Below, piece by piece: positions 9,260 through 22,909 of a DNA stretch of 64,000 nucleotides (position 1 is its first letter; each line of letters opens with the position of its first letter). The stretch is taken from contig CM049314.1 in assembly GCA_026874595.1 (NCBI GenBank), positions 52,683,812 to 52,747,811 on the forward strand. The letters run 5' to 3'. The notes under the pieces were generated by a model, which did no database searches, had not been told where the DNA came from, and saw nothing but the letters and a program-made list of their open reading frames with translations. This stretch comes from Sipunculus nudus (Eukaryota > Annelida > Sipuncula > Golfingiida > Sipunculidae). The position numbers and the translations under genes are program-made.

Positions 9260-11990
9260 CAAATGACGGATTCTTTGAAGAAGAATCATAACAATTCTCC
9301 ACACAAAAAGGTTCATGTTCACACCAGCACAGCTGCTGGCCAAATAACTGAATCTTGCCAGAAGAATCATAACCATTCTCCACACAGAAAGGTTCATGTT
9401 CACACCAGCAGAGCTGCTGGCCAAATGACGGATTCTTTGAAGAAGAATCATAACAATTCTCCACACAGAAAGGTTCATGTTCACACCAGCACAGCTGCTG
9501 GCCAAATGACTGAATCTTGCCAGAAGAATCATAACAATTCTCCACACAGAAAGGTTCATGTTCACACCAGCACAGCTGCTGGCCAAATGACTGAATCTTG
9601 CCAGAAGAATCATAACAATTCTCCACACAGAAAGGTTCATGTTCACACCAGCACAGCTGCTGGCCAAATGAGGATTGCTTTCAAGAAGAATCATTACTAT
9701 TCTCCACACAGAAAGGTTCATGTTCACACCAGCACAGCTGCTGGCCAAATGACTGAATCTTGCCAGAAGAATCATAAGAATTCTCCACACAGAAAAGTTC
9801 ATGTTCACACCAGCACAACTGCTGGCCAAATGACTGAATCTTGCCAGAAGAATCATAACAATTCTCCACACAGAAAGGTTCATGTTCACACCAACACAGT
9901 TCCTGGCCAAATGACGATTTCTTTCAAGAAGTTTCATAACAATAATTCTTAGCACAGAAAGGTTCATGTTCACACCAGCACAGCTGCTGGCCAAATGACG
10001 GATTCTTTCAAGAAGTTTCATAACAATTCTCCACACAGAAAGGTTCATGTTCACACCAGCACAGCTGCTGGCCAAATGACGAATTCTTTCAAGAAGAATC
10101 ATAACAATTCTCCACACAGAAAGGTTCATGTTCACACCAGCACAGCTGCTGGCCAAATGACGGATTCTTTGAAAAAGAATCATAACAATTCTCCACACAG
10201 AAATGTTCATGTTCACACCAGCACAGCTGCTGGCCAAATGACGGATTCTTTCAAGAAGTTTCATAACAATTCTCCACACAGAAAGGTTCATGTTCACACC
10301 AGCACAGCTGCTGGCCAAATGACGATTTCTTTCAAGAAGAATCATAACTATTCTCCACACAGAGAGGTTCATGTTCAACCAGCACAGCTGCTGGCCAAAT
10401 GACGGATTCTTTGAAGAAGAATCATAACAATTCTCCACACAAAAAGGTTCATGTTCACACCAGCACAGCTGCTGGCCAAATGACTGAATCTTGCCAGAAG
10501 AATCATAACAATTCTCCACAAAGAAAGGTTCATGTTCACACCTAGCAGAGCTGCTGGCCAAATGACGGATTCTTTCAAGAAGTTTCATAACAATTCTCCA
10601 CACAGAAAGGTTCATGTTACACCAGCACAGCTGCTGGCCAAATGACGAATTCTTTCAAGAAGAATCATAACAATTCTCCACAAAGAAAGGTTCATGTTCA
10701 CACCAGCACAGCTGCTGGCCAAATGACGGATTCTTTGAAAGAGAATCATAACAATTCTCCACACAGAAAGGTTCATGTTCACACCAGCACAGCTGCTGGC
10801 CAAATAACTGAATCTTGCCAGAAGAATCATAACCATTCTCCACACAGAAAGGTTCATGTTCACACCAGCAGAGCTGCTGGCCAAATGACGGATTCTTTGA
10901 AGAAGAATCATAACAATTCTCCACACAGAAAGGTTCATGTTCACACCAGCACAGCTGCTGGCCAAATGACTGAATCTTGCCAGAAGAATCATAACAATTC
11001 TCCACACAGAAAGGTTCATGTTCACACCAGCACAGCTGCTGGCCAAATGACTGAATCTTGCCAGAAGAATCATAACAATTCTCCACACAGAAAGGTTCAT
11101 GTTCACACCAGCACAGCTGCTGGCCAAATGAGGATTGCTTTCAAGAAGAATCATTACTATTCTCCACACAGAAAGGTTCATGTTCACACCAGCACAGCTG
11201 CTGGCCAAATGACTGAATCTTGCCAGAAGAATCATAAGAATTCTCCACACAGAAAAGTTCATGTTCACACCAGCACAACTGCTGGCCAAATGACTGAATC
11301 TTGCCAGAAGAATCATAACAATTCTCCACACAGAAAGGTTCATGTTCACACCAGCACAGTTCCTGGCCAAATGACGATTTCTTTCAAGAAGTTTCATAAC
11401 AATAATTCTTAGCACAGAAAGGTTCATGTTCACACCAGCACAGCTGCTGGCCAAATGACGGATTCTTTCAAGAAGTTTCATAACAATTCTCCACACAGAA
11501 AGGTTCATGTTCACACCAGCACAGCTGCTGGCCAAATGACGAATTCTTTCAAGAAGAATCATAACAATTCTCCACACAGAAAGGTTCATGTTCACACCAG
11601 CACAGCTGCTGGCCAAATGACGGATTCTTTGAAAAAGAATCATAACAATTCTCCACACAGAAAGGTTCATGTTCACACCAGCACAGCTGCTGGCCAAATG
11701 ACGGATTCTTTCAAGAAGTTTCATAACAATTCTCCACAAAGAAAGGTTCATGTTCACACCAGCACAGCTGCTGGCCAAATGACGATTTCTTTCAAGAAGA
11801 ATCATAACTATTCTCCACACAGAGAGGTTCATGTTCAACCAGCACAGCTGCTGGCCAAATGACGGATTCTTTGAAGAAGAATCATAACAATTCTCCACAC
11901 AAAAAGGTTCATGTTCACACCAGCACAGCTGCTGGCCAAATGACTGAATGTTGCCAGAAGAATCATAACAATTCTCCACACAGAAAGGTT
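9260..11990. repeat. Higher-order repeat, two copies with a 1,460-bp offset
   Basis: About 9,260-10,530 and 10,720-11,990 carry the same ordered variant units. Diagnostic markers line up at 1,460 bp: the atgaggattgctttc unit (about 9,668 and 11,128), the frame-breaking aataattcttag unit (about 9,943 and 11,403) and the shortened gttcaaccagcac unit (about 10,374 and 11,834). 1,460 is 18 monomers plus 2 bp, because of indel-bearing units. Single-base differences exist between the copies (for example agaaatgttcatg near 10,202). Confidence 0.85.
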
Positions 11991-12659
11991 CATGTTCACA
12001 CCAGCACAGCTGCTGGCCAAATGACTGAATCTTGCCAGAAGAATCATAACAATTCTCCACACAGAAAGGTTCATGTTCACACCAGCACAGCTGCTGGCCA
12101 AATGACGGATTCTTTCAATAAGTTTCATAACAATTCTCCACACAGAAAGGTTCATGTTCACACCAGCACAGCTGCTGGCCAAATGACGATTTCTTTCAAG
12201 AAGAATCATAACAATTCTCCACACAGAGAGGTTCATGTTCAACCAGCACAGCTGCTGGCCAAATGACGGATTCTTTGAAGAAGAATCATAACAATTCTCC
12301 ACACAAAAAGGTTCATGTTCACACCAGCACAGCTGCTGGCCAAATGACTGAATCTTGCCAGAAGAATCATAACAATTCTCCACACAAAAAGGTTCATGTT
12401 CACACCTAGCAGAGCTGCTGGCCAAATGACGGATTCTTTCAAGAAGAATCATAACAATTCTCCACAAAGAAAGGTTCATGTTCACACCAGCACAGCTGCT
12501 GGCCAAATGACGGATTCTTTGAAAAACAATCATAATAATTCTCCACACAGAAAGGTTCATGTTCACACCAGCACAGCTGCTGGCCAAATAACTGAATCTT
12601 GCCAGAAGAATCATAACCATTCTCCACACAGAAAGGTTCATGTTCACACCAGCACAGCT

Positions 12660-14500
12660 GCTGGCCAAATGACTGAATCTTGCCAGAAGAATCATAACCA
12701 TTCTCGACACAGAAAGGTTCATGTTCACACTAGCACAGCTGCTGGCCAAATGACGGATTCTTTGAAGAAGAATCATAACAATTCTCCACACAGAAAGGTT
12801 CATGTTCACACCAGCACAGCTGCTGGCCAAATGACTGAATCTTGCCAGAAGAATCATAACAATTCTCCACACAGAAAGGTTCATGTTCACACCAGCACAG
12901 CTGCTGGCCAAATGACTGAATCTTGCCAGAAGAATCATAACAATTCTCCACACAGAAAGGTTCATGTTCACACCAGCACAGCTGCTGGCCAAATGACTGA
13001 ATCTTGCCAGAAGAATCAAAACCATTCTCCAGACAGAAAGGTTCATGTTCACACCAGCAGACCTGCTGGCCAAATGACGGAATCTTGCAAAAAGAATCAT
13101 AACAATTCTCCACACAGAAAGGTTCATGTTCACACCAGCACAGCTGCTGGCCAAATGACTGAATCTTTCCAGAAGAATCATAACAATTCTCCACACAGAA
13201 AGGTTCATGTTCACACCAGCACAGCTGCTGGCCAAATGACTGAATCTTGCCAGAAGAATCAAAACCATTCTCCAGACAGAAAGGTTCATGTTCACACCAG
13301 CAGACCTGCTGGCCAAATGACGGAATCTTGCAAAAAAAATCATAACAATTCTCCACACAGAAAGGTTCATGTTCACACCAGCACAGCTGCTGGCCAAATG
13401 ACTGAATCTTGCAAGAAGAATCAAAACCATTCTCCACACAGAAAGGTTCATGTTCACACCAGCAGACCTGCTGGCCAAATGACGGAATCTTGCAAAAAGA
13501 ATCAAAACCATTCTCCAGACAGAAAGGTTCATGTTCACACCAGCAGACCTGCTGGCCAAATGACGGAATCTTGCAAAAAGAATCATAACAATTCTCCACA
13601 CAGAAAGGTTCATGTTTACACCAGCACAGCTGATGGCCAAATGACTGAATCTTGCCAGAAGAATCATAACAATTCTCCACACAGAAAGGTTCATGTTCAC
13701 ACCAGCACAGCTGCTGGCCAAATGACTGAATCTTGCCAGAAGAATAAAAAACCATTCTCCAGACAGAAAGGTTCATGTTCACACCAGCAGAGCTGCTGGC
13801 CAAATGACTGAATCTTGCCAGAAGAATTATAACAATTCTCCACACAGAAAGGTTCATGTTTTACACCAGCACAGCTGCTGGCCAAATGACTGATTCTTTG
13901 AAGAAGAATCATAACAATTCTCCACACAAAAAGGTTCATGTTCACACCAGCACAGCTGCTGGCCAAATGACTGAATCTTTCAAGAAGAATCATAACAATT
14001 CTCCACACAGAAAGGTTCATGTTCACACCAGCACAGCTGCTGGCCAAATGACGGATTCTTTGAAGAAGAATCATAACAATTCTCCACACAGAACGGTTCA
14101 TGTTCACACCAGCAGAGCTGCTTGCCAAATGACTGAATCTTGCCAGAAGAAACATTACCATTCTCCACACAAAAAGGTTCATGTTCACACCAGCACAGCT
14201 GCTGGCCAAATGACGGAATCTTGCAAAAATAATCAAAACCATTCTCCAGACAGAAAGGTTCATGTTCACACCAGCAGACCTGCTGGCCAAATGACGGAAT
14301 CTTGCAAAAAGAATCATAACAGTTCTCCACACAGGAAGGTTCATGTTCACACCAGCACAGCTGCTGGCCAAATGACGGATTCTTTCAAGAAGAATCATAA
14401 CAATTCTCCACACAGAAAGGTTCATGTTCACACCAGCAGAGCTGCTGGCCAAATGACTGAATCTTGCCAGAAGAATCATAACAATTCTCCACACAGAAAG
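12660..14500. repeat. Block shared with 22,720-24,560 (offset 10,060 bp)
   Basis: The rare unit with cacactagcacagc occurs here near 12,727 and again near 22,787. From there the order of variant units is the same in both places, including the long run of ccagcagacctgctgg units, the gaataaaaaaccattctcc unit and the gttttacaccagcac unit. The two blocks diverge near 14,505 and 24,565. The second copy is embedded in the first 6,169-bp repeat, so this block supplied, or was copied from, part of that larger repeat. Confidence 0.8.
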
Positions 14501-15089
14501 GTTCATGTTCACACCAGCACAGCTGCTGGCCAAATGACGGATTCTTTGAAGAAGAATCATAACAATTCTCCACACAGAAAGGTTCATGTTCACACCAGCA
14601 CAGCTGCTGGCCAAATGACGGATTCTTTCAAGAAGTTTCATAACAATAATTCTTAGCACAGAAAGGTTCATGTTCACACCAGCAGAGCTGCTGGCCAAAT
14701 GACTGAATCTTGCCAGAAGAAACAATACCATTCTCCACACAGAAAGGTTCATGTTCACACCAGCACAGCTGCTGGCCAAATGACGGATTCTTTGAAGAAG
14801 AATCATAACAATTCTCCACACAGAAAGGTTCATGTTCACACCAGCACAGCTGCTGGCCAAATGACGGATTCTTGCCAGAAGAATCATAACAATTCTCCAC
14901 ACAGAAAGGTTCATGTTCACACAAGTACAGCTGCTGGCTAAATGACGATTTCTTTCAAGAAGAATCATAACAATTCTCCACACAGAAAGGTTCATGTTCA
15001 CACCAGCACAGCTGCTGGCCAAATGACTGAATCTTGCCAGAAGAATCATAACAATTCTCGACAAAGAAAGGTTCATGTTCACACCAGCA

Positions 15090-18000
15090 CAGCTGCTGGC
15101 CAAATGACATATTCTTCCAAGAAGAATCATAACAATTCTCCACACAGAAAGGTTCATGTTAACACCAGCACAACTGCTGGCCAAATGACATATTCTTCCA
15201 AGAAGAATCATAACAATTCTCCACACAGAAAGGTTCATGTTCACACCAGCACAGCTGCTGGCCAAATGACGGATTCTTTGAAGAAGAATCATAACAATTC
15301 TCCACACAGAAAGGTTCATGTTCATACCAGCACAGCTGCTGGCCAAATGACTGAATCTTGCCAGAAGAATCATAACAATTCTCCACACAGAAAGGTTCAT
15401 GTTCACACCAGCACAGCTGCTGGCCAAATGACGGATTCTTTGAAGAAGAATCATAACAATTCTCCACAGAGAAAGGTTCATGTTCACACACGCAGACCTG
15501 CTGGCCAAATGACTGAATCTTGCCAGAAGAATCATAACAATTCTCCACAAAGAAAGGTTCATGTCACAGCAGCAGAGCTGCTGGCCAACAAACGGATTCT
15601 TCGAAGAAGAATCATAACAATTCTCCACACAGAAAGGTTCATGTTCACAACAGCACAGCTGCTGGCCAAATGACGGATTCTTTGAAGAAGAATTATAACA
15701 ATTCTCCACACAGAAAGGTTCATGTTCACACCAGCACAGCTGCTGGCCAAATGACGGATTCTTTGAAGAAGAATCATAACAATTCTCCACACAGAAAGGT
15801 TCATGTTCACACGATCAGAGCTGCTGGCCAAATGACTGAATCTTGCCAGAAGAATCATAACAATTCTCCACACAGAAAGGTTCATGTTTTACACCAGCAC
15901 AGCTGCTGGCCAAATGACTGATTCTTTGAAGAAGAATCATAACAATTGTCCACACAGAAAGGTTCATGTTCACACCAGCACAGCTGCTGGCCAAATGACT
16001 GAATCTTGCCAGAAGAATCATAACAATTCTCCACACAGAAAGGTTCATGTTCACACCAGCACAGCTGCTGGCCAAATGACTGATTCTTTGAAGAAGAATC
16101 ATAACAATTCTCCACACAGAAAGGTTCATGTTCACACCAGCACAGCTGCTGGCCAAATGACGGATTCTTTCAAGAAGGTTCATAACAATTCTCCACACAG
16201 AAAGGTTCATGTTCACACCAGCACAGCTGCTGGCCAAATGACTGAATCTTGCCAGAAGAAACATTACCATTCTCCACACAGAAAGGTTCATGTTCACACC
16301 AGCACAGCTGCTGGCCAAATGACGGATTCTTTGAAGAAGAATCATAACAATTCTCCACACAGAAAGGTTCATGTTCACACCGGCACAGCTACTGGCCAAA
16401 TTACGATTTCTTTCAAGAAGAATCATAACAATTCTCCACACAGAAAGGTTCATGTTCACACCAGCACAGCTGCTGGCCAAATGACTGAATCTTGCCAGAA
16501 GAATCATAACAATTCTCCACACAGAAAGGTTCATGTTCACACCAGCACAGCTGCTGGCCAAATGACGGAATCTTGCCAGAAGAATCATAACCATTCTCCA
16601 GACAGAAAGGTTCATGTTCACACCAGCAGACCTGCTGGCCAAATGACGGAATCTTGCAAAAAAAAATCATAACAATTCTCCACACAGAAAGGTTCATGTT
16701 CACACCAGCACAGCTGCTGGCCAAATGACTGAATCTTGCCAGAAGAATCAAAACCATTCTCCACACAGAAAGGTTCATGTTCACACCAGCAGACCTGCTG
16801 GCCAAATGACGGAATCTTGCAAAAAGAATCAAAACCATTCTCCAGACAGAAAGGTTCATGTTCACACCAGCAGACCTGCTGGCCAAATGACGGAATCTTG
16901 CAAAAAGAATCATAACAATTCTCCACACAGAAAGGTTCATGTTCACACCAGCACAGCTGCTGGCCAAATGACTGAATCTTGCCAGAAGAATCATAACAAT
17001 TCTCCACACAGAAAGGTTCATGTTCACACCAGCACAGCTGCTGACCAAATGACTGAATCTTGCCAGAAGAATAAAAAACCATTCTCCAGACAGAAAGGTT
17101 CATGTTCACACCAGCAGAGCTGCTGGCCAAATGACTGAATCTTGCCAGAAGAATCATAACAATTCTCCACACAGAAAGGTTCATGTTCACACCAGCACAG
17201 CTGCTGACCAAATGACTGAATCTTGCCAGAAGAATAAAAAACCATTCTCCAGACAGAAAGGTTCATGTTCACACCAGCAGAGCTGCTGGCCAAATGACTG
17301 AATCTTGCCAGAAGAATTATAACAATTCTCCACACAGAAAGGTTCATGTTTTACACCAGCACAGCTGCTGACCAAATGACTGATTCTTTGAAGAAGAATC
17401 ATAACAATTCTCCACACAAAAAGGTTCATGTTCACACCAGCACAGCTGCTGGCCAAATGACTGAATCTTTCCAGAAGAATCATAACAATTCTCCACACAG
17501 AGAGGTTCATGTTCACACCAGCACAGCTGCTGGCCAAATGACGGATTCTTTGAAGAAGAATCATAACAATTCTCCACACAGAACGGTTCATGTTCACACC
17601 AGCAGAGCTGCTGGCCAAATGACTGAATCTTGCCAGAAGAAACATTACCATTCTCCACACAAAAAGGTTCATGTTCACACCAGCACAGCTGCTGGCCAAA
17701 TGACGGATTCTTTGAAGAAGAATCATAACAATTCTCCACACAGAAAGGTTCATGTTCACACCAGCACAGCTGCTGGCCAAATGACATATTCTTCCAAGAA
17801 GAATCATAACAATTCTCCACACAGAAAGGTTCATGTTAACACCAGCACAACTGCTGGCCAAATGACATATTCTTCCAAGAAGAATCATAACAATTCTCCA
17901 CACAGAAAGGTTCATGTTCACACCAGCACAGCTGCTGGCCAAATGACGGATTCTTTGAAGAAGAATCATAACAATTCTCCACACAGAAAGGTTCATGTTC

Positions 18001-20440
18001 ATACCAGCACAGCTGCTGGCCAAATGACTGAATCTTGCCAGAAGAATCATAACAATTCTCCACACAGAAAGGTTCATGTTCACACCAGCACAGCTGCTGG
18101 CCAAATGACGGATTCTTTGAAGAAGAATCATAACAATTCTCCACAGAGAAAGGTTCATGTTCACACACGCAGACCTGCTGGCCAAATGACTGAATCTTGC
18201 CAGAAGAATCATAACAATTCTCCACAAAGAAAGGTTCATGTCACAGCAGCAGAGCTGCTGGCCAACAAACGGATTCTTCGAAGAAGAATCATAACAATTC
18301 TCCACACAGAAAGGTTCATGTTCACAACAGCACAGCTGCTGGCCAAATGACGGATTCTTTGAAGAAGAATTATAACAATTCTCCACACAGAAAGGTTCAT
18401 GTTCACACCAGCACAGCTGCTGGCCAAATGACGGATTCTTTGAAGAAGAATCATAACAATTCTCCACACAGAAAGGTTCATGTTCACACGATCAGAGCTG
18501 CTGGCCAAATGACTGAATCTTGCCAGAAGAATCATAACAATTCTCCACACAGAAAGGTTCATGTTTTACACCAGCACAGCTGCTGGCCAAATGACTGATT
18601 CTTTGAAGAAGAATCATAACAATTGTCCACACAGAAAGGTTCATGTTCACACCAGCACAGCTGCTGGCCAAATGACTGAATCTTGCCAGAAGAATCATAA
18701 CAATTCTCCACACAGAAAGGTTCATGTTCACACCAGCACAGCTGCTGGCCAAATGACGGATTCTTTGAAGAAGAATCATAACAATTCTCCACACAGAAAG
18801 GTTCATGTTCACACCAGCACAGCTGCTGGCCAAATGACGGATTCTTTCAAGAAGGTTCATAACAATTCTCCACACAGAAAGGTTCATGTTCACACCAGCA
18901 CAGCTGCTGGCCAAATGACTGAATCTTGCCAGAAGAAACATTACCATTCTCCACACAGAAAGGTTCATGTTCACACCAGCACAGCTGCTGGCCAAATGAC
19001 GGATTCTTTGAAGAAGAATCATAACAATTCTCCACACAGAAAGGTTCATGTTCACACCGGCACAGCTACTGGCCAAATTACGATTTCTTTCAAGAAGAAT
19101 CATAACAATTCTCCACACAGAAAGGTTCATGTTCACACCAGCACAGCTGCTGGCCAAATGACTGAATCTTGCCAGAAGAATCATAACAATTCTCCACACA
19201 GAAAGGTTCATGTTCACACCAGCACAGCTGCTGGCCAAATGACTGAATCTTGCCAGAAGAATCATAACCATTCTCCAGACAGAAAGGTTCATGTTCACAC
19301 CAGCAGACCTGCTGGCCAAATGACGGAATCTTGCAAAAAAAATCATAACAATTCTCCACACAGAAAGGTTCATGTTCACACCAGCACAGCTGCTGGCCAA
19401 ATGACTGAATCTTGCCAGAAGAATCAAAACCATTCTCCACACAGAAAGGTTCATGTTCACACCAGCAGACCTGCTGGCCAAATGACGGAATCTTGCAAAA
19501 AGAATCAAAACCATTCTCCAGACAGAAAGGTTCATGTTCACACCAGCAGACCTGCTGGCCAAATGACGGAATCTTGCAAAAAGAATCATAACAATTCTCC
19601 ACACAGAAAGGTTCATGTTCACACCAGCACAGCTGCTGGCCAAATGACTGAATCTTGCCAGAAGAATCATAACAATTCTCCACACAGAAAGGTTCATGTT
19701 CACACCAGCACAGCTGCTGACCAAATGACTGAATCTTGCCAGAAGAATAAAAAACCATTCTCCAGACAGAAAGGTTCATGTTCACACCAGCAGAGCTGCT
19801 GGCCAAATGACTGAATCTTGCCAGAAGAATCATAACAATTCTCCACACAGAAAGGTTCATGTTCACACCAGCACAGCTGCTGACCAAATGACTGAATCTT
19901 GCCAGAAGAATAAAAAACCATTCTCCAGACAGAAAGGTTCATGTTCACACCAGCAGAGCTGCTGGCCAAATGACTGAATCTTGCCAGAAGAATTATAACA
20001 ATTCTCCACACAGAAAGGTTCATGTTTTACACCAGCACAGCTGCTGACCAAATGACTGATTCTTTGAAGAAGAATCATAACAATTCTCCACACAAAAAGG
20101 TTCATGTTCACACCAGCACAGCTGCTGGCCAAATGACTGAATCTTTCCAGAAGAATCATAACAATTCTCCACACAGAGAGGTTCATGTTCACACCAGCAC
20201 AGCTGCTGGCCAAATGACGGATTCTTTGAAGAAGAATCATAACAATTCTCCACACAGAACGGTTCATGTTCACACCAGCAGAGCTGCTGGCCAAATGACT
20301 GAATCTTGCCAGAAGAAACATTACCATTCTCCACACAAAAAGGTTCATGTTCACACCAGCACAGCTGCTGGCCAAATGACGGATTCTTTGAAGAAGAATC
20401 ATAACAATTCTCCACACAGAAAGGTTCATGTTCACACCAG
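15090..20440. repeat. Higher-order repeat, two tandem copies of about 2,677 bp
   Basis: Copy 1 is about 15,090-17,765 and copy 2 about 17,767-20,440. Shared landmarks at this offset include the catattcttcc unit pair, the aacaaacggattcttcg unit (about 15,587 and 18,264), the gatcagagctgctgg unit (about 15,813 and 18,490) and the gttttacacc units. The offset falls from 2,677 to 2,676 bp after about 16,670, where an A-run differs in length by one base (gcaaaaaaaaatc against gcaaaaaaaatc). Confidence 0.85.
16169..16181. promoter_or_regulatory. Heat-shock-element-like site, second sequence version (example)
   Basis: TTC-aa-GAA-gg-TTC keeps the TTCnnGAAnnTTC pattern although the spacer differs (gg instead of gt). 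This version recurs once in each related higher-order block, for example near 18847, 27777, 28668 and 33946. Functional meaning is unproven. Confidence 0.25.
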
Positions 20441-22909
20441 CACAGCTGCTGGCCAAATGACTGAATCTTGCCAGAAGAATCATAACAATTCTCCACACAG
20501 AAAGGTTCATGTTCACACCAGCACAGCTGCTGGCCAAATGACGGATTCTTTGAAGAAGAATCATAACAATTCTCCACACAGAAAGGTTCATGTTCACACC
20601 AGCACAGCAGCTGGCCAAATGACGGATTCTTTCAAGAAGTTTCATAACAATTCTCCACACAGAAAGGTTCATGTTCACACCAGCAGAGCTGCTGGCCAAA
20701 TGACTGAATCTTGCCAGAAGAAACAATACCATTCTCCACACAGAAAGGTTCATGTTCACACCAGCACAGCTGCTGGCCAAATGACGGATTCTTTGAAGAA
20801 GAATCATTACAATTATCCACACAGAAAGGTTCATGTTCACACCAGCACAGCTGCTGGCCAAATGACGGATTCTTGCCAGAAGAATCATAACAATTCTCCA
20901 CACAGAAAGGTTCATGTTCACACAAGCACAGCTGCTGGCTAAATGACGATTTCTTTCAAGAAGAATCATAACAATTCTCCACACAGAAAGGTTCATGTTC
21001 ACACCAGCACAGCTGCTGGCCAAATGACTGAATCTTGCCAGAAGAATCATAACAATTCTCGACAAAGAAAGGTTCATGTTCACACCAGCACAGCTGCTGG
21101 CCAAATGACATATTCTTCCAAGAAGAATCATAACAATTCTCCACAGAGAAAGGTTCATGTTCACACACGCAGACCTGCTGGCCAAATGACTGAATCTTGC
21201 CAGAAGAATCATAACAATTCTCCACAAAGAAAGGTTCATGTCACACCAGCAGAGCTGCTGGCCAACAAACGGATTCTTCGAAGAAGAATCATAACAATTC
21301 TCCACACAGAAAGGTTCATGTTCACAACAGCACAGCTGCTGGCCAAATGACGGATTCTTTGAAGAAGAATTATAACAATTCTCCACACAGAAAGGTTCAT
21401 GTTCACACCAGCACAGCTGCTGGCCAAATGATGGATTCTTTGAAGAAGAATCATAACAATTCTCCACACAGAAAGGTTCATGTTCACACCATCAGAGCTG
21501 CTGGCCAAATGACTGAATCTTGCCAGAAGAATCATAACAATTCTACACACAGAAAGGTTCATGTTTTACACCAGCACAGCTGCTGGCCAAATGACTGATT
21601 CTTTGAAGAAGAATCATAACAATTGTCCACACAGAAAGGTTCATGTTCACACCAGCACAGCTGCTGGCCAAATGACTGAATCTTGCCAGAAGAATCATAA
21701 CAATTCTCCACACAGAAAGGTTCATGTTCACACCAGCAGAGCTGCTGGCCAAATGACGGATTCTTTGAAAAAGAATCATAACAATTCTCCACACAGAAAG
21801 GTTCATGTTCACACCAGCACAGCTGCTGGCCAAATAACTGAATCTTGCCAGAAGAATCATAACCATTCTCCACACAGAAAGGTTCATGTTCACACCAGCA
21901 CAGCTGCTGGCCAAATGACGGATTCTTTGAAGAAGAATCATAACAATTCTCCACACAGAAAGGTTCATGTTCACACCAGCACAGCTGCTGGCCAAATGAC
22001 TGAATCTTGCCAGAAGAATCATAACAATTCTCCACACAGAAAGGTTCATGTTCACACCAGCACAGCTGCTGGCCAAATGACTGAATCTTGCCAGAAGAAT
22101 CATAAAAATTCTCCACACAGAAAGGTTCATGTTCACACCAGCACAGCTGCTGGCCAAATGACGATTTCTTTCAAGAAGAATCATTACTATTCTCCACACA
22201 GAAAGGTTCATGTTCACACCAGCACAGCTGCTGGCCAAATGACTGAATCTTGCCAGAAGAATCATAACAATTCTCCACACAGAAAAGTTCATGTTCACAC
22301 CCATCACAACTGCTGGCCAAATGACTGAATCTTGCCAGAAGAATCATAACAATTCTCCACACAGAAAGGTTCATGTTCACACCAGCACAGTTGCTGGCCA
22401 AATGACGATTTCTTTCAAGAAGTTTCATAACAATAATTCTTAGCACAGAAAGGTTCATGTTCACACCAGCACAGCTGCTGGCCAAATGACGGATTCTTTC
22501 AAGAAGTTTCATAACAATTCTCCACACAGAAAGGTTCATGTTCACACCAGCACAGCTGCTGGCCAAATGACGAATTCTTTCAAGAAGAATCATAACAATT
22601 CTCCACACAGAAAGGTTCATGTTCACACCAGCACAGCTGCTGGCCAAATGACGGATTATTTGAAAAAGAATCATAACAATTCTCCACACAGAAAGGTTCA
22701 TGTTCACACCAGCACAGCTGCTGGCCAAATGACTGAATCTTGCCAGAAGAATCATAACCATTCTCCACACAGAAAGGTTCATGTTCACACTAGCACAGCT
22801 GCTGGCCAAATGACGGATTCTTTGAAGAAGAATCATAACAATTCTCCACACAGAAAGGTTCATGTTCACACCAGCACAGCTGCTGGCCAAATGACTGAAT
22901 CTTGCCAGA

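Noticed and set aside
13697-15790. Minus-strand open frame of 697 codons with Cys-rich and hydrophobic repeats
   Set aside because: It is a composite of two different minus-strand frames joined at indel units. It has no non-repeat start or end, no signal of a gene and the same period as the satellite.
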